Positions 34,043 to 44,344 are shown, counted from the stretch's first letter. The stretch: 64,000 bases of DNA from UBA1731 sp964440985 (GCA_964440985.1 CAYTWE010000001.1:23968-87967); one strand, 5' to 3'. The notes: a model not told the origin generated them from the letters alone. Made by a program: numbers and translations.

Positions 34043-36222
34043 TTCCGGACATCCTTTCCGCAAGCGTTTCCGAGAATTATACCGGCAAGCCGCTCACGCG
34101 CCTTGCGTACCGCTTCCGGATTGCGCGTGAAGTCGGTCATCGAGCGGATGAGCGTTTTCGATATTTCCTTTACGGCTGCCGGATCTTTCGCGGCGGCCAT
34201 CACAAGATAATCGTAGTCCTCCGAGCCGTCGCGCAGATTCGCCAGGCGGATTGACGGCAGGATGCCATTCTTTCCGGGATATGCAAGCACCCCGTCCCCA
34301 GGCGCCTGAAGTCCGCTCCATGTATTCCATGCGGGGAACCACACATCCCGCTCATCAAGTTTCGGCTGGCTGCCGCTCCAGTAGTTTACGTTCCAGAAGA
34401 GAAACCCGTCTGAGCGATACAGATGCGTGAACCACGGGATGAGCCGCCCCTCCACCGTCGGATTCTCGTATGACGAGAAGTTGCAGTACGGATGGAACGG
34501 AGAGCAGCACGTGTACCACCAGACCTGACGCCCCATCCTGCGAAGCTCATCCGAGACGTCTTCGCGATAGATTGCGGTGAGAGGGGTGTGCCAGTCCGTT
34601 GCGGTCCAGAACGGAGAGACCTTGTCAGGATGCTGAACGCGATCTCTGTACATGTACGCGCTCGTGATGAGCGGCAGATCGGGATATACACCCTTAAGTC
34701 TTCTCCACATCCTGTCGATGCCCTCGTAATAATCTGCTTCACGCTCGTCAAAACCGTAGATGCAGCATCCGTCAAGAAGGTTCCTTTTTCTGAGTTCCGC
34801 AACATACGGCGTTAACGTGTTTGTCACGTACGTAAAAAACCCCTCCGAGAACACATCCTTCTTGGAGCCGTACACCACCCACGCCTGCCCCTTCGGCGGT
34901 GGCGGCGCAAGGTTGAGCAGGTTCACGTGCCGCTGCCCACGCGACTTGGCGTATGCGATATCCTCGATATCCGGAGGTGACGTGCGCGATATGTCAGTCC
35001 AGTCAAGCCTGTGGTCAAGCATCATGTCCATCGCCTCGCGACGCCGAACCTCAAACGATTCGGGGTAATGCCGCTTGATGAAACCATCCATGCAAGCGAA
35101 CATCGCCGGAAAGGAAAACATCTTCGGAAGCGCAAAATTCCACACCTCCACGGCAACCGGAACCGTCTGCGAAAAACCGTCAGCGGCAACGAACTTCGCT
35201 TCGCACCTGTACGTCCCCGGCTTGGCGTCGCGTCCGGCGAAAACGGTAAGCCAGATGCCTTGCGTCGCTCCTTTCCTGACATCAACCGGCGCGGCAGGCA
35301 GCAGCACCTCCGGAATCCACTTCTCGTGAGGATCAACGCCGCAAGGATGCGGCGCATACTCCGGACGGCGGGCAAGGTATCCCAACCGTTCCCACGAAAT
35401 CGTGCCGTTGAGACGGTTCCCGGACGCATCCACCAGCGGCGTCAACTCTACGTTCAGCTCCTTCAGTTCACGCTCCGCACCTGTCGTGACAAGCACCTGC
35501 GCCGATTCGCGCTCGCCCTTCGCCAATCGCAGACACACGCTTGCCGGCGTTCGCCTGTCCTCATCCGCTGGGAACGTAAGCGGCGTCACCTTGCGCATTG
35601 AATCAGCCGTCCAGAGGCACACGCCATCCGGCGGCAAAGACGACACCGGCCCACATTTCGCCGCCCCGTCCGCAATCGGCTCATAGACAAACCTGCCAGC
35701 AGAGTGAAGCGACCTGGCGGGATACGTCACAAGCATCTCATCGCTCTCAGAGAACGGCCGTCCCGTCATGCGCCGCGCAGACAGCTGTACATGTCCGGGA
35801 TCGCGACGCTCAAGGAACACATTGCGGAAAAGAACCTCGCCGCCCGGCGCAAACGGGTCGCGGTAGAGGGCATAGAGCTTGATTTTCCGGACCGGAGAGC
35901 CGGGATAGTGCACAGATCCGGATTTCTCCCAGCCGTGCGTCCCCTCGGTGAACGTCGCAAGCAGTTTGTACGTAAACGTGCCGTCAGCGTGCTCGACATC
36001 CACATAGAGACAGTACTCCTTCGCGCAGGCATTCACCGCCTTCGATTCGCCGCCGAACCATATCGGTGAGCAGTCAGGAGATTCATACGTCCGTTCAATC
36101 ACCGCCTTGGTGACTGATGGAGCAAAGGTTGCCGCAGAATCCGAAGCGATGCCGGACAGTGCTGCAGCTGCGGCAAGCGCGACAACGGCCGTCATCGTCT
36201 TCATATTGCAGCAACCCTTCAT
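34039..36222 (-). CDS. secreted DUF4091 / GH123-like glycoside hydrolase
   Basis: This 727-aa protein has a signal peptide (AVVALAAAAALSGIASDSAA). Beta-sandwich regions come first (residues about 40-350, with TQGIWLTVFAGRDAKPGTY). A TIM-barrel-like catalytic region follows (PAMFACMDGFIKRHYPESF, CCIYGFDEREADYYEG). The C-terminus has the DUF4091 signature NLRDGSEDYDYLVM. This family is related to GH123 N-acetylgalactosaminidases, and the GFDE acid pair is at the expected place. Its ATG overlaps the upstream stop as ATGA; an internal ATG 18 nt further in would also give a signal peptide. Substrate specificity is not known. Confidence 0.84.
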   Translation of the reverse strand: MKGCCNMKTMTAVVALAAAAALSGIASDSAATFAPSVTKAVIERTYESPDCSPIWFGGESKAVNACAKEYCLYVDVEHADGTFTYKLLATFTEGTHGWEKSGSVHYPGSPVRKIKLYALYRDPFAPGGEVLFRNVFLERRDPGHVQLSARRMTGRPFSESDEMLVTYPARSLHSAGRFVYEPIADGAAKCGPVSSLPPDGVCLWTADSMRKVTPLTFPADEDRRTPASVCLRLAKGERESAQVLVTTGAERELKELNVELTPLVDASGNRLNGTISWERLGYLARRPEYAPHPCGVDPHEKWIPEVLLPAAPVDVRKGATQGIWLTVFAGRDAKPGTYRCEAKFVAADGFSQTVPVAVEVWNFALPKMFSFPAMFACMDGFIKRHYPESFEVRRREAMDMMLDHRLDWTDISRTSPPDIEDIAYAKSRGQRHVNLLNLAPPPPKGQAWVVYGSKKDVFSEGFFTYVTNTLTPYVAELRKRNLLDGCCIYGFDEREADYYEGIDRMWRRLKGVYPDLPLITSAYMYRDRVQHPDKVSPFWTATDWHTPLTAIYREDVSDELRRMGRQVWWYTCCSPFHPYCNFSSYENPTVEGRLIPWFTHLYRSDGFLFWNVNYWSGSQPKLDERDVWFPAWNTWSGLQAPGDGVLAYPGKNGILPSIRLANLRDGSEDYDYLVMAAAKDPAAVKEISKTLIRSMTDFTRNPEAVRKARERLAGIILGNACGKDVRK

Positions 36223-39200
36223 CTTACGACAACCACTGTGCCAAGTCTGCCGTACCCGATGCGGAGACGCTTGTCTGAAACGAAAATCCTCCAGCCGTCA
36301 TCGAGCGCTCCATCTGAATCGAGTTTAAGCGCACCATTGCATTTGATCGTCCCGGCAGTTGTGAGGATTGTGAACCGCTCCGTTCGCCTCTTGGCAAGAA
36401 GTTCCGCGTTCCCGATCTTCACGGTTGCACCTGATTCAATCTCAATGTTTCCTGAGAGCGCAAGGTCAAGCGTCTTACCGGCGATGAATTCAGCAGCATC
36501 GAACCCCAAGGCCGCCGTTTGAACGGCAGCGGCATGGACTGTTCCGAATCCGGAAAGGCCAACGAGTTTGACTGAGGCAAGCTTGTCTGACGTGAGACCT
36601 CCGTTTCCGAACCGGCACACGCCACCATCCATCACAAGCGGTGAATTTGTCGGATAATGCCATCCGGCAGACCAATACTGAACCGTCGCGCCGGAAGATA
36701 TTGTCGTCGCACCGCGATAGTCCGATTCCTGTTCCGCATTCGAGGCAATAGTGAGCGTACCGTCTCCGCAATAGCGAACGCCGCCGCTTCTGTCGTTGTC
36801 GGCAAGACAGTCCGTAATCGCAATCTCGGTATCCTGCGTCCGTCCGCCTCGACGCAGAATGGCCTTTGCCCAGGTGTAGTCGCATCCGGGGGACGTCACG
36901 ACGATGTTCGTTATCAGCCCCGCATTCTCATCGAACTGCGCAAACGCGGAGGCGCCCCATCCATCGCCCTCTACCTCGATTAGCGGCGATGCCGTGAACT
37001 CCCACGCCCCGACATCAGGCACGGGAATCGCCCTTACGCCCTTCCCCGTGGGCGACTTGAACGCCTTGCGCAGTGTGCCGCCGCCGGAACCGCCTGACGG
37101 CAGAGACAGATCGAAGTTTGCTCCGCCACCGAAAACCGTCATCCGGGTAATCCTGTTGCCGGCCATCTCTGAACCGGCACCCTGAAACTGCAGCGTCCCG
37201 CCGTTGAAGTTGAGGTAGACGCGGTTGTCAGCAACGCGGAAGGAAGCCATGTTGTTCTGTATCTGCGTAGAGTTTGTGATGGCTGCGCCATTCAAGAGCG
37301 ATGCGGGAGAAAGCATGACGCCACCGTTCAGGTTGATGATCGATACGGAGTTCGAGCCGCATCCGAGATTTAGGTTCGACATCGACACGGCGGCATTTCC
37401 GTCGATTGTCAATGCACTGCGCGCATTCGCCGTATTCCCGGCCTGCCCCCACACGATGAACGGCATGTCAATGCGGAGGAATTTCGCTTCAGCATTTCCG
37501 CCGATGTACATGTGCGCCTTTCCGCCATGGCTTCCGATTCCCACGCCGCCGTTTGCGGTGTGATCGAACAGTCCGCCGGTCATGTCGAATGTTGCGCACC
37601 CGGTGGACGTATGTCCGAAGCAGACCCAGTTGTTCGAACGCCAGCGGCCATCGCGCATCAGTACGCATCCGCCGATGTGGTCGCCCACCATGCCGTACGG
37701 CCAGTATCCGGAGGCGTATTCAACCCAATAGTCTCCACCGTCAATCACAAACGTCCCTTGGCTGTATATGGAATCGCCCGACGAAAACGTCGAATCGTCA
37801 ACGCTGTATACGCCGTTTGATATTATGCCGCCATTTTCAAGACGGAGAATTCCCCGCGAAGCGACGGTGTTGTTTGTGCTGTTTCTTCCGAGGAGTATTC
37901 CATGCGCCCCATTCACGGACATTGGTTTGCCGAGATCGAGCACACCGCCGTCCTCCACGGTAAGCCGTGCGACTTCAGGATACGGAGAACCTATCATGTA
38001 GCAGGTCTTTTCAAGCAGGGTATACGACCCAACGGCAAAGCCATTGGAGGCTGACTCGTCCATTATCAGGCTTATCCGCGGGTCGCCAGCGGACTCTTTT
38101 GCGCGAAACGCCGCAGGATAGTGCGCGTGATAGTACATGACTGCGGCGGCATCGTCCTTCCCGCTTGGCGATACGGTGATGAACGTACCCAGCCCGTCTG
38201 CACTCGAAAGGTAGGAGCTCGTGAATGTACCGTTCGTGAAACTCGGCATGACGGCGGAGACCGACGTGGCATAGAGACACCCCTGGTAGTTGTTGATGTT
38301 CATGATGGTGTTGCCGGGGTTGTCGAGCACAAGATAGTTGTCGCGGCAACGTATGGTGCCCTCGCCTGATACGATGCCTGATATCGTACACGCCAATGTT
38401 CCATCGGAATTGCTGCCGTCAGTGCCTGGGTGCCAAGCGAGTGTCGCACCTTTCGCAATCTCGACCGGTCCGGACCATCCGCGCTCCGCCTTGGGCCATT
38501 TATCCGCCCATGTGGAACACGCCCATTGCACAGACACCCCTTCCTCAATCGCGAGACGCCAGGTCATGACAGACCGGGCATTGTTCGCGATGCGCCACTG
38601 GCACGATGACTTGAACGTAAGCGAATGTTCGTCGCCACCGGGGAAACTCGTGTTCTCTGTCACGAAGTAAAGCCCTTTGTCAATGACCATGCTGCCGGGG
38701 TTGACTATCAGGTTCGGCATTGATGTATAAAAGTGGATGCTGTTCATCACGCCATTCCCGCACAGGGTGAGCGTATGGCCGTTCATGTCTATGGATTGAC
38801 TTCCACCCGTGGCGAACACCTCGGACTTCGACGACGCGCCGCCCCAGGTTGCATCGCCTGACAACTTCCATGAAACGTTCTTGTGCGTCCAGTTGCCGCC
38901 GATGACGCGCACCGCGCTTTCACCATCAACGCCGCTGCCCTCGAATTCAATCTTGCCGCAGAGGAGATCTGAATCAGAAAGCGCCGCACCGTCTATTTCA
39001 AGCGTGGCGCCATCCGCCACGATTGCGCCGCGCGCAGCGGCGGAGCCTAACGCACCGGTGTGCGCAACGCGGAGATAGCCTTCATCGACCTTTACCGCTC
39101 CGCTCCAGGACGCATCAAACAGCCCGCCGGATATGACGAGACGTCCCCGCCCTTTCTTCACGAGATTGTCAGCTGCTCCAAGTCCTGCGACATCCGCCGC

Positions 39201-39341
39201 CGAAAGCGTTCTGTCCGCATCGCCTTCGTCCACCATGACGGTCACGTCGGCAACGGCAATGCCGCCGAGAGCGCACAGAGCACAGAGCATGGCTTTCGGC
39301 AGCAAACTGTTTTTTGAACGGCACACTGATCCATTTTCCAT
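36219..39341 (-). CDS. large secreted beta-strand repeat protein (autotransporter-repeat-like)
   Basis: This 1040-aa protein starts at ATG 39341 with GGAGG before it. A signal peptide (LLPKAMLCALCALGGIAVA) is followed by a long run of short beta-strand repeats rich in Gly, Asn, Ser and Thr. Examples are VKKGRGRLVISGG, VKVDEGYLRVAHTGALGSA, LTVEDGGVLDLGKPMSVNG and YRGATTISSGATVQYW. This is the composition of autotransporter-associated beta-strand repeats that fold as beta-helices. No C-terminal barrel ending in Phe/Trp is present (it ends TVVVVR), so it is not a classical autotransporter. It begins an operon with three hydrolases, so adhesion to or presentation of polysaccharide is plausible. 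Confidence 0.82.
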   Translation of the reverse strand: MENGSVCRSKNSLLPKAMLCALCALGGIAVADVTVMVDEGDADRTLSAADVAGLGAADNLVKKGRGRLVISGGLFDASWSGAVKVDEGYLRVAHTGALGSAAARGAIVADGATLEIDGAALSDSDLLCGKIEFEGSGVDGESAVRVIGGNWTHKNVSWKLSGDATWGGASSKSEVFATGGSQSIDMNGHTLTLCGNGVMNSIHFYTSMPNLIVNPGSMVIDKGLYFVTENTSFPGGDEHSLTFKSSCQWRIANNARSVMTWRLAIEEGVSVQWACSTWADKWPKAERGWSGPVEIAKGATLAWHPGTDGSNSDGTLACTISGIVSGEGTIRCRDNYLVLDNPGNTIMNINNYQGCLYATSVSAVMPSFTNGTFTSSYLSSADGLGTFITVSPSGKDDAAAVMYYHAHYPAAFRAKESAGDPRISLIMDESASNGFAVGSYTLLEKTCYMIGSPYPEVARLTVEDGGVLDLGKPMSVNGAHGILLGRNSTNNTVASRGILRLENGGIISNGVYSVDDSTFSSGDSIYSQGTFVIDGGDYWVEYASGYWPYGMVGDHIGGCVLMRDGRWRSNNWVCFGHTSTGCATFDMTGGLFDHTANGGVGIGSHGGKAHMYIGGNAEAKFLRIDMPFIVWGQAGNTANARSALTIDGNAAVSMSNLNLGCGSNSVSIINLNGGVMLSPASLLNGAAITNSTQIQNNMASFRVADNRVYLNFNGGTLQFQGAGSEMAGNRITRMTVFGGGANFDLSLPSGGSGGGTLRKAFKSPTGKGVRAIPVPDVGAWEFTASPLIEVEGDGWGASAFAQFDENAGLITNIVVTSPGCDYTWAKAILRRGGRTQDTEIAITDCLADNDRSGGVRYCGDGTLTIASNAEQESDYRGATTISSGATVQYWSAGWHYPTNSPLVMDGGVCRFGNGGLTSDKLASVKLVGLSGFGTVHAAAVQTAALGFDAAEFIAGKTLDLALSGNIEIESGATVKIGNAELLAKRRTERFTILTTAGTIKCNGALKLDSDGALDDGWRIFVSDKRLRIGYGRLGTVVVVR

Positions 39342-39373
39342 TTGGACACCTCCCATTTTCTCCAATGGGCTTT

Positions 39374-39403
39374 ATTGTCTCATAATGGTTTTTTTTTTGT
39401 CAA
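39374..39403 (-). promoter_or_regulatory. promoter of the secreted glycan operon
   Basis: Minus strand: consensus -35 TTGACA (39398-39403) followed by nine A, 18-nt spacer, -10 GACAAT (39374-39379). The predicted start is about 25 nt before the ATG. Confidence 0.65.
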
Positions 39404-39467
39404 CAGGAAAGTGCCGCCCGGAATCTGCCAATGCTGCTCGGCGGGCGTATCCATCCGGTGGACATCG

Positions 39468-40181
39468 TCATCCGGACACGATCTGCGCGACGATGTCGCG
39501 ACAATGCGTCGAGACGAAGAGGTATGCCGCCACTGCATTGGACAGAAGGCTTGAGCCTATTGCGCAGAACGTGACATCGGTTGTACACGCAATCCAAAGA
39601 AGCACTCCGAGCAGGTTGCAGGCAAGTATCAGCGTCCAGGAGAACACCCGACCATACTCCTCGACATCTGGCTGCGTCTGCATGAGCGAACGTATCGTAA
39701 AGCAGAGATGGAAGCACCATGTAAACCCTACTGCGAACATCCACGCCCATGGAGCGGGGAATGGCGACGACGGGGCGACGAAACACATGACCGCACGGAC
39801 CATGAGCGCAAGCAGGACGACCACCATCGTCCAGAACGGGAAAAAGTACGGCGCAAGGGTGATCCACACGTTCGATTTCGTCAGCTTCACGCTGCCTCCC
39901 TTTACGCCCACCTTCAGATCCGCAACCTTTGCGCCGAACGCCAGCCCCCACACGGCATGGGTCAGTTCATGCCCCAACACGTACAGACGCACTGGGTCGG
40001 ACACGAAAAGCCGCATGGCAAGAAACGCAGCCATGCCAAGAAAAAGTGAAATCGCCTCGGCAGAGAAGAGTCCGTGCGCAGAGCCGGAAACGAGCGAAAA
40101 CGAATCAAAAAACGTCAGACACAGCGCCCAGACGAAGGGAAAGCACAGCACGGCCGCGAAAAAACGGACGAACCGCACCAC
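39468..40181 (-). CDS. M50-like membrane zinc metallopeptidase
   Basis: This 237-aa protein has five or six hydrophobic spans. A zinc motif lies at about residue 70 (LYVLGHELTHAVWGLAFG), which is HExxH within a helix as in site-2 proteases. The second-metal-ligand motif (NPDG) of true S2P enzymes is not obvious, though WITLAPYFFPFW follows at a similar spacing. It may be an S2P-like intramembrane protease or an inactive relative. It starts at one of two adjacent GTG codons, 9 nt after the FtsB-like stop. Confidence 0.7.
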   Translation of the reverse strand: MVRFVRFFAAVLCFPFVWALCLTFFDSFSLVSGSAHGLFSAEAISLFLGMAAFLAMRLFVSDPVRLYVLGHELTHAVWGLAFGAKVADLKVGVKGGSVKLTKSNVWITLAPYFFPFWTMVVVLLALMVRAVMCFVAPSSPFPAPWAWMFAVGFTWCFHLCFTIRSLMQTQPDVEEYGRVFSWTLILACNLLGVLLWIACTTDVTFCAIGSSLLSNAVAAYLFVSTHCRDIVAQIVSG

Positions 40182-40190
40182 GGCAAGCCC

Positions 40191-40466
40191 TCAGTTCTCA
40201 AACACAAAGACGAGTTCACCGGGGAACGCCCGGCGATTCTCTCGCGCCAATCCCTCTACGAATTCGCGATCGGTGCGGAATCTGTTCTGCTTTTCGCGCA
40301 CAGCCGCAATCTCCTCGTTCTTGAGGTTGATGCGACGCTCCAGATCCGCCTTTGTCTGCTCAAGCCCCGCCGCCTGGCGGTACTTGGGGAGCGTAATCAT
40401 CAATCCAGTCGCCACGATGGCGCCAAATATGACGAAAAACAATCCCTTGAACAATTTGTCTATCAC
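40191..40466 (-). CDS. FtsB/DivIC-like septum formation protein
   Basis: This 91-aa protein has a short cytoplasmic start and one transmembrane helix (LFFVIFGAIVATGLMITL). A coiled coil follows (QTKADLERRINLKNEEIAAVREKQNRF, quoted in part by its register). The family C-terminal pattern is ARENRRAFPGELVFVFEN. FtsB-type proteins link FtsL and FtsQ in the divisome. GTG start at 40466, 40 nt after the debranching enzyme stop. Confidence 0.85.
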   Translation of the reverse strand: MIDKLFKGLFFVIFGAIVATGLMITLPKYRQAAGLEQTKADLERRINLKNEEIAAVREKQNRFRTDREFVEGLARENRRAFPGELVFVFEN

Positions 40467-40506
40467 TTTGCCGATTCCGTCTTTGAGGTGAATTGCGTGT
40501 ATTAAA

Positions 40507-43500
40507 TCACAAATCCATGCCTGCTGTCAACAGTACGCGCAAGAACTCAGAAGCACTCCACGCCTGCGCCCTGCATCCCTTCTGGGCATGGGGAGCGTCA
40601 CCATCCGCTATCTCGGAAATATGGCATAGACATTCTGTGTTCAGGTTCTCGACCGCTCCGGCAAGCAGCGAACCGGCCTGCGCCCTATTGAGACGACCGC
40701 ATTTCATCGCCGCCTCGGCGAACATCGGCATCGGCCACGCCCACACGGTGCCGTTGTGGTATGCCGGCTTCCGGCTCGTATCCTCATCGCCGGCGTATGA
40801 ACCGCGGTATTTCGGATCGTCTGCGGCAAGCGAACGGATGCCGCCCGGCACAAGAAGGCGTTCGCACGAATCCATGATTGCCTTGCAGAACACCTGACGC
40901 TGCACAGCCTCTGCGGACTTCGCCGTGCCGTCTTGCGGCGGCGGGACGCCAATCACATCGAGCGTTATCAGCATCAGCTGATTCGGCCGTACGGAGAAGT
41001 CCGGCTTCGCCTCCGCCGCCGGCTCGCCGTTCCAGGCGTCGAGGCAGTCTGCAAACCCGTCAGGTCCGGCGAACAGACGCATCACGCTTTCAGTCGCCTT
41101 GTCCGCAAGCACATTCCATCTGCCGCCCGCGAACCGCAAGGCCGCTATCCAAAGTGCCTGGATATCCACCGGATATCCGCAGCGCGGGGTGCAGGCGGGA
41201 TAGTTCGTATCCATCCACGTGAAGTGCGAGGGGGTCCACACAAGTCCAGATGCGGCGTCCACGCGGATGCCGTTCGGGGTGCCCTTCACATAGTTTTCAA
41301 TTATCGACGCCGTAGTTCTGCGGAACAATGCGACGGATGGCGATGTTCCGTCGCTGCCGGATTTTTCAATCCACTCCTTGACGCACAGGATAAACCAAAG
41401 CTGCGCGTCGACGGTGTCGCGATTGCCCGCCGTTTCTCCGTAGATGATGTTTGGAAGCGTGCCGCACTCCTCGAACGAAGCGAACTCGGCGAGAATCCTT
41501 TCCGCATCGTCAAGCCGTCCATCCGCAATCGCACCGCGCAGGAATATGAACGTGTCGCGTCCCCAGTCAAGAAACCACGGATATCCGGCAATGGCGGTCT
41601 TGTTCGCTCCGCGCCTTACCATGAAGAGGTTGAGCGCCGCGGAAAGGTCGTCGATCAACGGCATCGTCTGACACCCTTCGCCATCCACACCATGCGGCGT
41701 CTCGACGATCTTCAGCCATTCAGCGCAGTGAAGGTCTGCGTCACGGTAGCCGCATACAATCTCCGCAGAATCGCCCGGCATCATGTCGCACGATATCCAT
41801 CCCGGCGAATACAGGTCGCCGCTCGGCTCCTGCCCACGCGCCGCCTCGTCCGGATGCGGCACAGAGTACGTCCACTGCGGCTCACGGTGCATCTCGCCGC
41901 CGTTCACGTGAAGATGCACGTCAGATTCGATTTGGGACGCAATCGCGCCTTCACCGGCGTACGCTTTCGTCACGCCGTGGAAACTGCGGCATTCGAGATC
42001 CGGACGGAAGACCAGTCGCACACGCTCACCGAATCTTGCGGCGTCATCGCAGCGTCTTACGAGCAGCCGCGCCACATTCACGCCATGCGCAAGCTCAAGC
42101 CTGAACATTAACGGCACAACCCTGCCCATGCCTGACGGAACGGCAAACCGCCATTCCGCAAACCGGCCCGCCGGATCCGCCCTGAAACCTTCGGACGTGT
42201 CTGCATCTATCGCATGGGAATAGCCCTCGTACTGAAGCCACGCACGGCATCGCGTCCAGACTACCATGCGGTCTGAAGGGCAGTCCGGATTCGGGTTCGC
42301 CGAAAACAGCGAATCATACTGCGAACGGATTTCGCCCCACCGCAGCGGCAGGAACGCATCGGCGCCGGCGCCGTTGGAAAGACAGGTGCGGAGCGTCGGG
42401 TCACGACGGATGTCATCTCCGGTGACGGACACCATTGCACGCGCATCCTTCAAAGACGGAAGCACGAGCACTGCGGAGCGTGAACGCTTCACGCCGTCGG
42501 GCGCAAACACGGCCATCTCAAGGGAAAGACGGCGGGCACGCGTACCGTCTCCGCTGTACGACGGCACCTCAGGGAACGCAGTCTCGCCTTCAAGCAGCAG
42601 CGCCCGGTACGGATGCGGGCACTGAATGCGCAGCCCCATCCCGTCCGGAACGCACACTTCGCGCCGCACGTCTTCAGGCCAGTGCCAGACCATGCATGAG
42701 CGCCGCTCCGGCCGGATGCGATGCTCCGCGTCTGCACGGTCGCACTTTTCGCAAATCGAATCCGCACATGATTCAAGGCACATGAATCCGCCCGGCGCAA
42801 GTTCCATCCCCTGATGCAGATCCACATCGCCGCCGTTCAGGACATCATGGCACCGCCCCACCGGGAACTTGGCGGCGTCCCAATGCACCCGCACGGAATT
42901 CGCGCAGTCGAGATTCGCGAAGACGAGAAGCCGCCGCCCCGTCAATTCCGCCACGCGCAGGACGGCAAGGAAATTCCCGCCGTCACGCTGAACCATCTCC
43001 TGGCGAACGCTGCCGGCAAAAGCCGGGTGGCTCGAAACGAGCCGGTTGAGCGAAGCGACAAGTTCGACCATGTTGTCCGACGATCCCCAGTTGAGGTCGT
43101 TCTTTCCGTGGACGTCTATCTTCTCCGTTGCGTACCACTCCACTCCGTTCGTGATCCCCCACGCGCCCTGATGGCTGAGCAGCGCCGCAAGCGCCACGCG
43201 CATACGCGCATACGTCTTGCCGGAGGCGGCAAGTCTGCTGTTGTCGTGCGTCTCCGCGAAATGCACGAGCGCACCGAAACGCATCGCCCTGTCGTTTGCG
43301 GAAGGAAGATAGCTCTCGAACTGCGAGCGGTCGTAAGTCTGGAAAAGTTCAGAGTACGCCCAGTCCAGTCCTACATCCGCAAGAAGACTGTCGGTTACGT
43401 CAAGCCGTCCGCCAAGCCCCTCAAGCATGAACACAGTGTCGGGATGCTGTTCGCGCACCCGTCCCACGATCACCTTCCATGCGGCAGACGGTATCATGTA

Positions 43501-44322
43501 CCCCGCATCGCAGCGGAAGCCGTCAACGCCCTGTCTGCACCAGAAGAGGAACACGTCGGCCATGTACTCACGCAATGCTTCGTGGGCGTAGTCAAGTTCG
43601 ACAAGATCCTCCCACACCACTCCCCATGCGCCGGGTGATGCGAACTTCCCGTCATCGCGGCGGCGGAACCATTCCGGATGGTGCGTCTGAAGCGCACTCG
43701 CCCAACCCGTGTGGTTTGCCGGCAGATCCACAAAGATGCGTCCGCCACGTGCGTGAACGCCGTCAATGAGTTCGCGGAACTGATCAAGCGGCGTCACGCC
43801 CCTGTCAAACTCCGCCATTGCCGGGTCTACGGACTTGAAATCCGTAGCGGCAAACGGAGAGCCATATTCGCCCATGACTGCGTACGTCACCGGAACGGGG
43901 AACGGCGGAAGCGTCTGGACGATGCGAAAGCCCATGCCGTCCATGATGTGCGGAAGCCTGCGCACGATCTCGCGGAACGACCCGAACTGGCGCGGAAACA
44001 CCGTGTATATCGAGTTTGCGCTCCGTGTGTACGCCGGCGCAACCTTGATGCGCACATTGCCGCCCTGCGGCCATTCCGGAACTGTCGATCCGTCGGCGAA
44101 GAAGCAGCACTTGCCCTCGAACACGCCAACGCGAACAAGAGGGACGTCGGCCACAAACGTTCCGGGCGTACGCTCCTCCATTTCGATGTCATCCCAGATT
44201 CCGCTGACGTTGGTGCGAAACACCGCACGTCCACGGCGCGGAGAGAAAAGCGTAAGCGACACGGGAAGCGCGTCACCGCACCACCGGACAGCATGTTCGC
44301 CGCAAGCAGGTGTCTGTATCAT
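40507..44322 (-). CDS. bifunctional glycogen debranching enzyme, GH13 + GH133 fusion
   Basis: This 1271-aa protein joins two catalytic modules. The N-terminal GH13 barrel has region I DLPANHTGW, region II GVDGFRCDAG with nucleophile Asp272, region III FMLEGLGG with Glu301 and region IV FAETHDNSR with Asp360. The C-terminal GH133 (amylo-1,6-glucosidase) module from about residue 880 has GYPWFLDWGRDTFIFLRGAI, TLPNIIYGE, DAQLWFI, RPNQLMLI and YHNGTVWAWPMPMFAEA. This order, 4-alpha-glucanotransferase then alpha-1,6-glucosidase, is that of eukaryotic debranching enzyme and some bacterial homologues. It has no signal peptide, so it should act on cytosolic glycogen. ATG at 44322 with GGGAG upstream. 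Confidence 0.88.
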   Translation of the reverse strand: MIQTPACGEHAVRWCGDALPVSLTLFSPRRGRAVFRTNVSGIWDDIEMEERTPGTFVADVPLVRVGVFEGKCCFFADGSTVPEWPQGGNVRIKVAPAYTRSANSIYTVFPRQFGSFREIVRRLPHIMDGMGFRIVQTLPPFPVPVTYAVMGEYGSPFAATDFKSVDPAMAEFDRGVTPLDQFRELIDGVHARGGRIFVDLPANHTGWASALQTHHPEWFRRRDDGKFASPGAWGVVWEDLVELDYAHEALREYMADVFLFWCRQGVDGFRCDAGYMIPSAAWKVIVGRVREQHPDTVFMLEGLGGRLDVTDSLLADVGLDWAYSELFQTYDRSQFESYLPSANDRAMRFGALVHFAETHDNSRLAASGKTYARMRVALAALLSHQGAWGITNGVEWYATEKIDVHGKNDLNWGSSDNMVELVASLNRLVSSHPAFAGSVRQEMVQRDGGNFLAVLRVAELTGRRLLVFANLDCANSVRVHWDAAKFPVGRCHDVLNGGDVDLHQGMELAPGGFMCLESCADSICEKCDRADAEHRIRPERRSCMVWHWPEDVRREVCVPDGMGLRIQCPHPYRALLLEGETAFPEVPSYSGDGTRARRLSLEMAVFAPDGVKRSRSAVLVLPSLKDARAMVSVTGDDIRRDPTLRTCLSNGAGADAFLPLRWGEIRSQYDSLFSANPNPDCPSDRMVVWTRCRAWLQYEGYSHAIDADTSEGFRADPAGRFAEWRFAVPSGMGRVVPLMFRLELAHGVNVARLLVRRCDDAARFGERVRLVFRPDLECRSFHGVTKAYAGEGAIASQIESDVHLHVNGGEMHREPQWTYSVPHPDEAARGQEPSGDLYSPGWISCDMMPGDSAEIVCGYRDADLHCAEWLKIVETPHGVDGEGCQTMPLIDDLSAALNLFMVRRGANKTAIAGYPWFLDWGRDTFIFLRGAIADGRLDDAERILAEFASFEECGTLPNIIYGETAGNRDTVDAQLWFILCVKEWIEKSGSDGTSPSVALFRRTTASIIENYVKGTPNGIRVDAASGLVWTPSHFTWMDTNYPACTPRCGYPVDIQALWIAALRFAGGRWNVLADKATESVMRLFAGPDGFADCLDAWNGEPAAEAKPDFSVRPNQLMLITLDVIGVPPPQDGTAKSAEAVQRQVFCKAIMDSCERLLVPGGIRSLAADDPKYRGSYAGDEDTSRKPAYHNGTVWAWPMPMFAEAAMKCGRLNRAQAGSLLAGAVENLNTECLCHISEIADGDAPHAQKGCRAQAWSASEFLRVLLTAGMDL

Positions 44323-44344
44323 GTCGCGATGTCTCCCATTAATG

